Positions 1 through 5,112 of a stretch of DNA of 5,112 nt are shown here, piece after piece. The position numbers and the translations under genes are program-made. The notes beneath the pieces are model-generated. The model saw only the letters and a program-made list of their open reading frames with translations, did not search any database and was not told where the DNA came from. The stretch's first letter is position 1. The number at the start of each line of letters is the position of its first letter. Source of the DNA: Lysobacterales bacterium (GTDB lineage: Bacteria > Pseudomonadota > Gammaproteobacteria > Xanthomonadales > S139-57); the NCBI GenBank assembly GCA_026993285.1, contig JALWTZ010000264.1:1-5112 (forward strand). The letters run 5' to 3'.

Positions 1-1909
1 GCACGGCCCAACCGTCTCCGGGGCCCGCATCCAGCCCGGCACCGTACATGGGGTTGTCATCCACCCGTGTCTGCTCGCTGGCCCAGCGCAAATCCATCCC
101 CAGACGATAGCGCGCCTGCCGGTAATCCAGCCCCAATAGGCCGGACAAGGGCGGGATTCGGGCCAGTGGCTGCTGGTCGGTTTCATTCTGGCCGTGGGTG
201 TAATCGGCCTGGAAACGCAAGCTCCAGTGCGCATTCATGTCCAGACGCGTGGACAGGCTCAGGCCATATAGCCGCGCATCCACGTTACGATAGATGCTGG
301 CACCGTCTGTTTGCAGGATGCCTGCCTGACCATGGGCACGATCTCTCAGGATGTAGTTATCCACCTGATCCAGCCAGAAGGTTGCGCCGAGATGCAGGGA
401 GGACTGTTCAAAAACCAGGCCCAGGTCCAGGGATTGGTGTTGTTCGGCAGTCAGGTTGGGATTGCCCACCCAGCGCAGCATGGGCATGCTGGCATTGGCG
501 GCCAGATAGCGTTCGGTGGCATCGGGCATGCGCCAGCTTCGCCCCGCATTGATGAACGCTGACCAGCGGTCATCCAGGTCTTGCTCCAGACGCACAAAGC
601 CGGACACATGGCGTTCACGCCAGTCGGGCCTGAACGCCCCGTAATAGCGCGTATATAACTGTACGGGGGTGGGCAGTGTGGGTTTTCCAAGTGCCTGCCC
701 GGTGGCGCGGGCGCTGCTATGGAACTGATCCACGCGCAGGCCCAGCTTGAACTGGTGTGACCCCCATGGCCAGACGCCTTGCAGGTACAGCCCTTGTTCC
801 GATTGGTGTACATCCGGCCACATGCGGGATTGCAACAGGTTGATCCGGCTTTCCGTCATGCCGGTCATGCGGGAGGCCAGCCAGCGTGTGGCGGTACGAT
901 CCAGGCCCAGCAGCCATTGGCCCGCCCAGAGATCCAGGCCCAGTTTTGCCCGGCTGGTGCGCGTGGTGGCCTGGCTTTCCACCCGCATGGCCATGGGCGC
1001 GGTGCGGGGTCGCAGGCTGTAGTTGTCCATGATGTGCAGAACCTCCGCCACACCATCGGTCAGTTCCAACTGGCGTATCCGCCCTTGCTCGGGTTGCCAT
1101 TGGTATTTCCATTGCCACTGGTCGAGATCCGCCTGCGGGCTGTCCATGCCGGCACCAGCATAGAGGGTGTCGCGATCCCGTGTCTGATTCAGTTTGATTT
1201 CCAGCCGATGCGCACCACGCTCCAGTCCGGCGGAAAGCCCTACATTGCGTTTCTTGAAAGCGGCGCGAACAGTGCGGGCCTGGCCGTCCTTGTAATTGCC
1301 CTGCTGGCTGCGATCGGCAGTCAGGCGCAAATAGTGTCGACTATCCTGCCAGCTGCCATCGACGCTGATCTGGCTGTGTTGCCCGTTGGAATTGCCTTGC
1401 AGGCGAACATCGCTGCTCATACCATCGGGCAAGGCCCAGTTGTCCTGTTCCACCAGCAGGGTGCCGGCACTGCTGGCCGAGCCCCATTCGAAGGTCTGCA
1501 AGCCCGGCAGCAGTGTGATGCGATCCGAGGCATTGCCGGGCATGTACAGCGTGGGTGGATCCATGCGGTTGGGGCAGCCACCGTGAATGGCCATGCCGTC
1601 ATTGAGGATGAGAATACGTGCCTGGCTTTGCCCGCGCATGATCAGGTCCAGCCCCTGACCCCCCATGCGGGTGGCTTGAACACCCGGGGCATTTCTCAGC
1701 CATTCGGCCAGATCACTGGGGCTGGGTGCCTGGGCCTTGGGCAACAGCAGCTGGTTGTTTTCCTCATGGGTATCGTCCTTGATCACCAGCGTGCCCAGCC
1801 TGGCGGGTACGTTGTCGGTGGCAGTGGTGTCATGGGTTGCGTTGGCATGGGTTTGTGTACATGGGTGCAGCAAGGCGGCAGCCATGAAAAAGGCTTTTTT
1901 CTTGAACAT
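1..1909 (-). CDS. oprC: TonB-dependent copper receptor, NosA/OprC family (C-terminus beyond window)
   Basis: Outer-membrane TonB-dependent beta-barrel that takes up copper. The frame is open for 636 codons and runs off the left edge; aligned on its copper motif with OprC (about 720 residues), some 50-60 C-terminal residues are missing. Residues 1-24 look like a signal peptide (MFKKKAFFMAAALL, ending HANA). A TonB-box-like LGTLVI lies near 38-43. The plug domain (about 60-160) holds MGGQGLDLIMRGQ (82-94) and HGGCPNRMDPP (109-119), the hallmark of this family. Cys112 and Met116 form CxxxM, and His292 and Met294 (LHIMDNYSLRP) form HxM. The Cys-to-His distance is 180 residues, as between C143 and H323 of OprC as I recall its structure, so the copper site looks intact. 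The rest is typical barrel sequence with alternating aromatic and polar residues. The ATG at 1909-1907 has AGGAGA five bases upstream. It follows a small exported-protein gene on the same strand, probably in one operon. The family is certain; copper as substrate is inferred from motif conservation. Confidence 0.93.
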   Translation of the reverse strand, partial: MFKKKAFFMAAALLHPCTQTHANATHDTTATDNVPARLGTLVIKDDTHEENNQLLLPKAQAPSPSDLAEWLRNAPGVQATRMGGQGLDLIMRGQSQARILILNDGMAIHGGCPNRMDPPTLYMPGNASDRITLLPGLQTFEWGSASSAGTLLVEQDNWALPDGMSSDVRLQGNSNGQHSQISVDGSWQDSRHYLRLTADRSQQGNYKDGQARTVRAAFKKRNVGLSAGLERGAHRLEIKLNQTRDRDTLYAGAGMDSPQADLDQWQWKYQWQPEQGRIRQLELTDGVAEVLHIMDNYSLRPRTAPMAMRVESQATTRTSRAKLGLDLWAGQWLLGLDRTATRWLASRMTGMTESRINLLQSRMWPDVHQSEQGLYLQGVWPWGSHQFKLGLRVDQFHSSARATGQALGKPTLPTPVQLYTRYYGAFRPDWRERHVSGFVRLEQDLDDRWSAFINAGRSWRMPDATERYLAANASMPMLRWVGNPNLTAEQHQSLDLGLVFEQSSLHLGATFWLDQVDNYILRDRAHGQAGILQTDGASIYRNVDARLYGLSLSTRLDMNAHWSLRFQADYTHGQNETDQQPLARIPPLSGLLGLDYRQARYRLGMDLRWASEQTRVDDNPMYGAGLDAGPGDGWAV

Positions 1910-1914
1910 CTGAA

Positions 1915-1920
1915 TCTCCT
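1915..1920 (-). promoter_or_regulatory. Ribosome binding site of the copper receptor gene
   Basis: On the minus strand this reads AGGAGA, five bases before the ATG at 1909-1907. It fixes the start of the receptor and places a good signal peptide directly at the N-terminus. Confidence 0.8.
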
Positions 1921-1984
1921 GCATGCAGCCGCAGGCACGATGGCCCACAGCTTGCGTGAATGGAAAAAATGCTAATGGTCGAGA

Positions 1985-2392
1985 TCAGATGTATGTCGGT
2001 GGCGCGCGTGCCAGCAGGGGGCTTGCGTGGGTGTGGGAATGCGGCACACGGGGCTGCGCCCGTACCGGTGCAAGCGGGGTGAGCGGGGCGATGAACAACT
2101 CGGGCTGGGCCGAGGGTAACAGGGGCTGTGTCCAGGCATGGATGGCATCGGTCCATGCCAGGGAGTGGTCCAGTTGCAGGCGGGCGCGGTATTCATCCAG
2201 CCCCATTTGTACCATGCCCTGATCGGTACAGATGGTGATGGATTCACCCAGCACACCATCCAGTTCAGAATCCCGCTGCGCATAGGCCTGCAGGGCCAGG
2301 GCGGGGAACAGGGCGGAATACAACAGCAGCGCGGCCAGCAGCTGAAGCAACCGGTTTTGCAGGTATGGATTACGCATGCGGTGCAGCATCAT
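1985..2392 (-). CDS. Small exported or membrane-anchored protein of unknown function, upstream of copper receptor
   Basis: I do not recognise this protein firmly. From the chosen start it has 135 residues. A basic N-terminus (MMLHRMRNPYLQNR) leads into a hydrophobic stretch at about 15-34 (LLQLLAALLLYSALFPALAL), which is a signal peptide or anchor ending near QAYA. A conserved-looking ITICTDQGMV (52-61) carries the only cysteine, and the tail is proline-rich with HSHTH near the C-terminus. The layout and the 'ICT..G' segment recall the short DUF2946-type proteins often found beside copper receptors, but the paired C-terminal cysteines usual in that group are absent, so this is tentative. It precedes the receptor gene by 75 nt on the same strand, with no terminator seen between. 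A role in periplasmic copper handling is inferred from this context only. The start is uncertain: a GTG at 2422 and ATGs at 2407, 2389 and 2377 are also in frame and none has a strong ribosome binding site. The 2392/2389 pair was preferred because longer versions put acidic residues ahead of the signal segment. Confidence 0.7.
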   Translation of the reverse strand: MMLHRMRNPYLQNRLLQLLAALLLYSALFPALALQAYAQRDSELDGVLGESITICTDQGMVQMGLDEYRARLQLDHSLAWTDAIHAWTQPLLPSAQPELFIAPLTPLAPVRAQPRVPHSHTHASPLLARAPPTYI

Positions 2393-2442
2393 TTCATCAG
2401 AACCCATTTTGAAAGAAAGCACAAGCGGGCATGGCCCTGTTC

Positions 2443-2456
2443 ATGATCTGAATCAG
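2443..2456. promoter_or_regulatory. Candidate FNR/ANR-type operator upstream of the copper operon
   Basis: The plus strand reads ATGATCTGAATCAG, which is a perfect TGAT-N4-ATCA core and matches the FNR/ANR consensus TTGAT-N4-ATCAA at 8 of 10 defined bases. It lies about 50 bases upstream of the preferred start of the small exported-protein gene. Some NosA-type receptors belong to denitrifying or anaerobic physiology, which would suit such control. No convincing -10 hexamer lies at the distance expected for class II activation, and one such short palindrome can occur by chance. Confidence 0.25.
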
Positions 2457-2555
2457 GATCGCCGTTCTGGTGGACCTGCGCCGGGCGAATGCAAGCGCCT
2501 GGTCCATGTATCCGGGAACGGGTTGCCGGCCTGGCAGGCCAGCGGTTTGGCCGGA

Positions 2556-2606
2556 TGAAATTTTTTCTTCTTTCGGGCTTGACAGTTTCGTGAAAGTCCC
2601 TAAAAT
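2556..2606 (+). promoter_or_regulatory. Strong sigma70 promoter with UP-like element for the tRNA cluster
   Basis: The -35 TTGACA (2579-2584) matches consensus fully, the spacer is 16 nt, and the -10 is TAAAAT (2601-2606). Upstream, 2556-2573 is AT-rich (GAAATTTTTTCTTCTTT), in the place of an UP element that contacts the RNA polymerase alpha subunit. The bases after the -10 (GCGCACTC) are GC-rich, as in promoters under stringent control. The tRNA-Gly gene begins 14 nt after the -10, so the primary transcript has a very short leader that RNase P would remove. Confidence 0.85.
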
Positions 2607-2620
2607 GCGCACTCTCTTTT

Positions 2621-2696
<76 letters not shown>

Positions 2697-2704
2697 GATT
2701 TCTC

Positions 2705-2730
2705 AAAGCCCGGTTCTGCCGGGCTTTCTT
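2705..2730 (+). terminator. Hairpin terminator or attenuator after tRNA-Gly
   Basis: A perfect 9-bp stem, AAAGCCCGG (2705-2713) with CCGGGCTTT (2719-2727), closes a TTCTG loop and begins 8 nt after the tRNA-Gly CCA. The 3' arm ends in TTT and is followed by CTTG, so the U-tract is short and interrupted. It could end many transcripts while letting some pass to tRNA-Cys and tRNA-Leu, or simply help 3' processing of tRNA-Gly. Confidence 0.55.
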
Positions 2731-2745
2731 GTATCAGCACCGGGG

Positions 2746-2774
2746 CTGTACTTTTTTGCCACAGCCCTTACAAT
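2746..2774 (+). promoter_or_regulatory. Possible weak promoter for tRNA-Cys and tRNA-Leu
   Basis: A -10-like TACAAT lies at 2769-2774, 11 nt before tRNA-Cys. Its surroundings (CCCTTACAATGCTCAC) resemble those of the tRNA-Gly -10 (CCCTAAAATGCGCAC). The -35 position at a 17-nt spacing (2746-2751, CTGTAC) is poor. If active, it would restart transcription after the hairpin at 2705-2727; otherwise the downstream tRNAs depend on read-through. Confidence 0.3.
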
Positions 2775-2785
2775 GCTCACCTCAT

Positions 2786-2859
2786 GGCTGGGTGGCAGAG
2801 TGGTTATGCAGCGGATTGCAAATCCGTGGACGCCGGTTCGATTCCGACCCCAGCCTCCA
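2786..2859 (+). tRNA. cysT: tRNA-Cys (anticodon GCA)
   Basis: The 74-nt gene has acceptor stem GGCTGGG/CCCAGCC, anticodon stem GCGGA/TCCGT with a G-T closing pair and loop TTGCAAA (anticodon GCA at 2818-2820), and a T arm with TTCGATT. The discriminator is T, as is usual for tRNA-Cys, and CCA is encoded. A run of six T follows (2860-2865), but tRNA-Leu begins only 15 nt after the CCA with no room for its own promoter, so the two must share a precursor. Confidence 0.97.
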
Positions 2860-2874
2860 TTTTTTCTCCGTGCC

Positions 2875-2963
2875 GCCCGGGTGGCGAAATTGGTAGACGC
2901 AGCGGACTTAAAATCCGCCGGCTGTAACAGGCCGTGCCGGTTCGATTCCGGCCTCGGGCACCA
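2875..2963 (+). tRNA. leuZ: tRNA-Leu (anticodon TAA)
   Basis: The 89-nt gene has the long variable arm of a class II tRNA. The acceptor stem is GCCCGGG/CTCGGGC with one G-T pair, the anticodon stem GCGGA/TCCGC with loop CTTAAAA (anticodon TAA at 2909-2911), and the T arm CCGGTTCGATTCCGG. The discriminator is A and CCA is encoded. It reads TTA and TTG leucine codons. The arginine deiminase start codon lies only 29 nt after its CCA. Confidence 0.97.
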
Positions 2964-2981
2964 CCCGGTCTGATTTGTCGC

Positions 2982-2986
2982 AAGGA
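2982..2986 (+). promoter_or_regulatory. Ribosome binding site selecting the ATG start of arginine deiminase
   Basis: AAGGA stands six bases before the ATG at 2993. The frame is also open from a TTG at 2975, but that codon has no ribosome binding site and would add six residues not expected in the family, so ATG 2993 is preferred. Confidence 0.75.
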
Positions 2987-2992
2987 ATCCAG

Positions 2993-4228
2993 ATGATCCA
3001 GGTTGATTCGGAAATCGGCCGCCTCAGCGCCGTACTGGTTCACCGCCCAGGGCGGGAAATCGAGAACATGACGCCCAGTATGGCACCGGAAGTGCTGTAT
3101 GACGACATTCTCAATCTTGAGCTGGCTGTCAGGGAGCACGACCAACTGACGCATGTGCTGAGCCAGGTGGCCGATGTGTTGGCCTTTTCCGATTTGCTTG
3201 CGGATGTTCTGCAAGACGAACGGGTACGCTTTAAACTGCTGTCTCGGCTGACCAAGATGTTCCATTGCAGGGACATGTTGGAAACCCTGATGCAATTGCC
3301 GGTGGACACGCTGGTTCAGCAATTGTTTGAGGGTACGGAGCGCCCTCGCAATACCCTGAGCCGTTATCTGGACCCCGTGCCCTATATCCTGCCGCCCCTG
3401 CCCAATGCCTTCTTTACCCGGGATGCGACCATGTGCGCCAATGACCGGGTCATTATCGGCTCCATGGCCCACCGGGTGCGGGTGGCGGAGGCCATGCTGC
3501 TCAAGGTGCTGTTTCGCTACCACCCCAGACTGGAAAATGCCGGCTTCTATTTTGATGGCACCAAGCGAAACAAAAAACCGGAAGGCATCACCATTGAAGG
3601 TGGAGATTTGCTGATGGTGCGCAAGGATGTGGCCTTGATTGGCTACAGCGAACGCACATCCATCGAAGGCATCGACCGACTGATGGCTGCCTTTGCCCGC
3701 GAGGGTGGCCCCATCCGCCATGTAGTGGTGGTGGAAATGCCCAAAAGCCGGGCCACCATCCATCTGGACATGATTTTCACCCTGCTGGATCAGGACCAGT
3801 GCATGGTGTTTCCACCGTTGATTCTGGGCCGGGACCGCTGTCGGGCCTGGCTGGTGCGCCTGGATCGCCCCTGCGATTACCGCATACAGGAACACGACAG
3901 TGTGCTGTCGGCTCTGCAGGCGGTTGGCGTGGATCTGGAACCCTTGAAATGTGGCGGGGAAGACCGGCTGAATCAGGAGCGGGAGCAGTGGGCCAGTGGG
4001 GCCAATTTCTTTACCTTTGCCCCGGGGCAGATTGTGGGTTATGCCCAGAATGCCCACACCATGGAAGCCCTGTCACAGGCTGGCTATGCCGTGGTCATGG
4101 CAAAGGATTTTCGTGCCGAGGCACACCAGGGCAGGGTGGTTGTGGGCATCGAAGGGTCGGAACTGAGCCGAGGTGGTGGTGGTTGTCGCTGCATGACCAT
4201 GCCCCTGCAGCGACAACCCCTGTCGTAA
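2993..4228 (+). CDS. arcA: Arginine deiminase family protein (ADI)
   Basis: Cytosolic enzyme expected to hydrolyse L-arginine to L-citrulline and ammonia (EC 3.5.3.6), first step of the ADI pathway. It has 411 residues, normal for the family (about 405-420). Landmarks in order are HRPGREIENMTP (17-28), VLYDDI (34-39), PNAFFTRDAT (137-146), IEGGDLL (201-207), GYSERTS, ATIHLDMIFTLLD (His257, Asp259), REQW, and SRGGGGCRCMTMPLQR near the end. By analogy with Pseudomonas aeruginosa ADI (D166, E224, H278, D280, C406), the catalytic set is Asp144, Glu202, His257, Asp259 and nucleophile Cys400, all present. Arginines matching the substrate carboxylate binders also appear kept. One oddity is that the usual R-G-R-G-G-P-R-C before the nucleophile reads R-G-G-G-G-C-R-C, with Gly395 for Arg and Cys398 for Pro. 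No arcB, arcC or arcD is in the window, and the gene lies 29 nt after tRNA-Leu with no terminator between, so it may be transcribed from the tRNA promoter. Family certain; exact activity probable. A related guanidino-modifying activity is the alternative. Confidence 0.9.
   Translation: MIQVDSEIGRLSAVLVHRPGREIENMTPSMAPEVLYDDILNLELAVREHDQLTHVLSQVADVLAFSDLLADVLQDERVRFKLLSRLTKMFHCRDMLETLMQLPVDTLVQQLFEGTERPRNTLSRYLDPVPYILPPLPNAFFTRDATMCANDRVIIGSMAHRVRVAEAMLLKVLFRYHPRLENAGFYFDGTKRNKKPEGITIEGGDLLMVRKDVALIGYSERTSIEGIDRLMAAFAREGGPIRHVVVVEMPKSRATIHLDMIFTLLDQDQCMVFPPLILGRDRCRAWLVRLDRPCDYRIQEHDSVLSALQAVGVDLEPLKCGGEDRLNQEREQWASGANFFTFAPGQIVGYAQNAHTMEALSQAGYAVVMAKDFRAEAHQGRVVVGIEGSELSRGGGGCRCMTMPLQRQPLS
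4181..4218. repeat. Perfect 13-bp inverted repeat in the end of the deiminase gene
   Basis: GGTTGTCGCTGCA (4181-4193) and its exact reverse complement (4206-4218) flank a 12-nt loop. The left arm holds the codons for Gly397-Cys398-Arg399-Cys400, including the catalytic cysteine. The right arm ends 7 nt before the stop codon. No T-run follows on either strand, so it is not a standard intrinsic terminator. It may stabilise the mRNA 3' end or help separate the two convergent transcripts, whose stop codons are only 13 nt apart. Confidence 0.7.
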
Positions 4229-4241
4229 TGGTCGTGGCGGG

Positions 4242-5112
4242 TTACTGGCGGATCTTTTCCAGCAGATTGTTGCGCTCGCTGGTCTGAATCTGCAGCAGGC
4301 CAATGGCATCCATGTAAGGCACAACACCATTGGCGCGCACAATGTTTCGCCCCTCCCGGCTATGGGCGAAGCGGATGAACTTCTTGACTTCCCGATAGCT
4401 GGGCAGGGTGGGGTTATAGGTCAGATACAGGGGCCGGTACATGAGATAATCGCCGGACTGGATATTCTCATAGGTGGGCTGTAGCCCGTTCAGGCTGACA
4501 ATCTTCAGATTCCGCTTTCTCGCACTGCTGATGCCGGTTACGGCAATGGCCCAGGGGTCCTTTTCCAGCTCCTTTTCCAGTGGCCCTGAAGACTTGAATA
4601 CATGTGCTGCGGGAAAATCCACGCTGGTGTCGGCAAACAGTTTCTGCCGCAGGGTATAACCCACGCCGGAGATCTTGCCCTTTCGCGTGAATAGCCGGAT
4701 GGCCTTGTGGGGCAGTTGCTGGTCCAGTTGATCCCAGTATTTCAGCTTGCCAGCGTATAGATCGTGCAACTGCTGCAGGCTGATATCTTGCAATGGATTG
4801 TCCGGATGAACGATGACCACCAGCGCATCCCAGGCAATGGGGTAGAGGCTGACCGCGGATTCCAGCGCGTTGGTGGGCAATGGGCCACGACAGGAACCGC
4901 CCATATCGGCCTTGCCGGCCAGGACATCACGAATACCGCGCGTAGCACCACCACCTTCCACCTGAATGGGGATGCCGTATTTTTCCTGATAGGCGTTTGC
5001 CAGCGCCGTCATGAAAGCCTTTCGGGTGATGCCGCAGCCAACCCAGCGCAGGATGGATGCTTCCTGCTTGTCCGAGGCTGGAGGTGTTTGTTCTTCCGCA
5101 AGTGATTGGGTC
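4242..5112 (-). CDS. PstS-like periplasmic substrate-binding protein (N-terminus beyond window)
   Basis: Solute-binding protein of the phosphate-type (PBP-like) family, expected in the periplasm as the binding subunit of an ABC importer or as a free anion sensor. The frame is open through the right edge, showing 289 residues; the signal peptide is not visible. The first visible residues (TQSLAEEQTPPASDKQEAS) look like a flexible linker after the signal. The domain then follows the PstS order: RWVGCGITRKAF (22-33), VEGGGATRGIRDV (51-63), ADMGGSCR (68-75), SLYPIAWDALVVIVHPDNPL, LHDLYAGKLKYW, RKGKISGVGYTLRQKLF, AIAVTG, and near the end PTYENIQSGDYLMYRPLYLTYN, a very typical PstS segment. The phosphate-loop positions are unusual: GSGT is replaced by GCGIT and the SSR-type loop by GGSCR, with two cysteines. 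The ligand may therefore be phosphate or another oxyanion. An internal ATG at 5012 cannot be the start because it would delete the first strand and loop of the domain. No pstCAB genes are visible. The stop faces the deiminase stop across 13 nt. Confidence 0.85.
   Translation of the reverse strand, partial: TQSLAEEQTPPASDKQEASILRWVGCGITRKAFMTALANAYQEKYGIPIQVEGGGATRGIRDVLAGKADMGGSCRGPLPTNALESAVSLYPIAWDALVVIVHPDNPLQDISLQQLHDLYAGKLKYWDQLDQQLPHKAIRLFTRKGKISGVGYTLRQKLFADTSVDFPAAHVFKSSGPLEKELEKDPWAIAVTGISSARKRNLKIVSLNGLQPTYENIQSGDYLMYRPLYLTYNPTLPSYREVKKFIRFAHSREGRNIVRANGVVPYMDAIGLLQIQTSERNNLLEKIRQ

Noticed and set aside
779..1975. A 398-residue open frame on the plus strand opposite the copper receptor
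   Set aside because: It is antisense to a receptor with clear signal peptide, plug and copper motifs. Its translation has no recognisable domain, and GC-rich codon bias commonly leaves such antisense frames open.
2526..2554. CCGGCC/GGCCGG inverted repeat followed by a T-rich stretch, possible terminator
   Set aside because: The stem is only 6 bp with mismatches inside and several alternative pairings. The T-rich stretch begins five bases later and is better explained as the UP element of the tRNA promoter; no plus-strand gene ends upstream.
2397..2612. A 71-codon minus-strand frame overlapping the tRNA promoter
   Set aside because: It starts inside the promoter, has no domain or ribosome binding site, and overlaps the start region of the small exported-protein gene in another frame.
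2940..2990. tRNA-Leu 3' end as a phage or island attachment site
   Set aside because: No repeat of the tRNA 3' end and no integrase gene is seen in the window; a gene with normal start signals follows at once.
2804..4057. A 417-residue open frame on the minus strand opposite the deiminase gene
   Set aside because: It would run through the tRNA-Leu gene and into tRNA-Cys, and is antisense to a gene with all ADI motifs. Its composition is a shadow of that gene.
4172..4183. Four GGT repeats as a phase-variable microsatellite
   Set aside because: Only four trinucleotide units are present, changes would stay in frame, and protein length here matches the family without insertion.

Overview
The window looks like chromosomal DNA of a moderately GC-rich gammaproteobacterium. 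The main support is a three-tRNA cluster, Gly(GCC)-Cys(GCA)-Leu(UAA), in the same order as the glyW-cysT-leuZ cluster of Escherichia coli, together with a NosA/OprC-type copper receptor, a family common in Gamma- and Betaproteobacteria. No species can be named from the sequence. There are no mobile elements, CRISPR arrays or rRNA genes.

Positions 1-2392, minus strand: a probable two-gene copper-uptake operon. A small exported or membrane-anchored protein of unknown function (1985-2392) is followed 75 nt downstream by a TonB-dependent outer-membrane receptor (1909 to beyond position 1, C-terminus cut off). The receptor keeps the CxxxM and HxM copper ligands of OprC at the same spacing. A TGAT-N4-ATCA palindrome at 2443-2456, upstream of the operon, is a weak candidate FNR/ANR-type site.

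Positions 2556-2963, plus strand: a strong sigma70-type promoter with an AT-rich upstream element, then tRNA-Gly, a terminator-like hairpin, a possible weak second promoter, tRNA-Cys and tRNA-Leu. All three tRNAs encode their CCA ends.

Positions 2993-4228, plus strand: an arginine deiminase family gene starting only 29 nt after tRNA-Leu, with no terminator visible between them and no arcB, arcC or arcD in the window. All expected catalytic residues are present, but the usually conserved R-G-R-G-G segment just before the catalytic cysteine reads R-G-G-G-G. A perfect 13-bp inverted repeat lies over the catalytic-cysteine codon.

Positions 4242-5112, minus strand: a PstS-like periplasmic substrate-binding protein, cut off at its N-terminus and convergent with the deiminase gene across a 13-nt gap. 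The units seem to do separate jobs (copper uptake, translation, arginine catabolism, anion binding). The one structural link is the likely read-through from the tRNA cluster into the deiminase gene. I see no clearly new multi-gene system here. The points most worth a second look are the tRNA-arcA junction, the altered deiminase active-site loop with its inverted repeat, and the unusual anion-binding motifs of the PstS-like protein.
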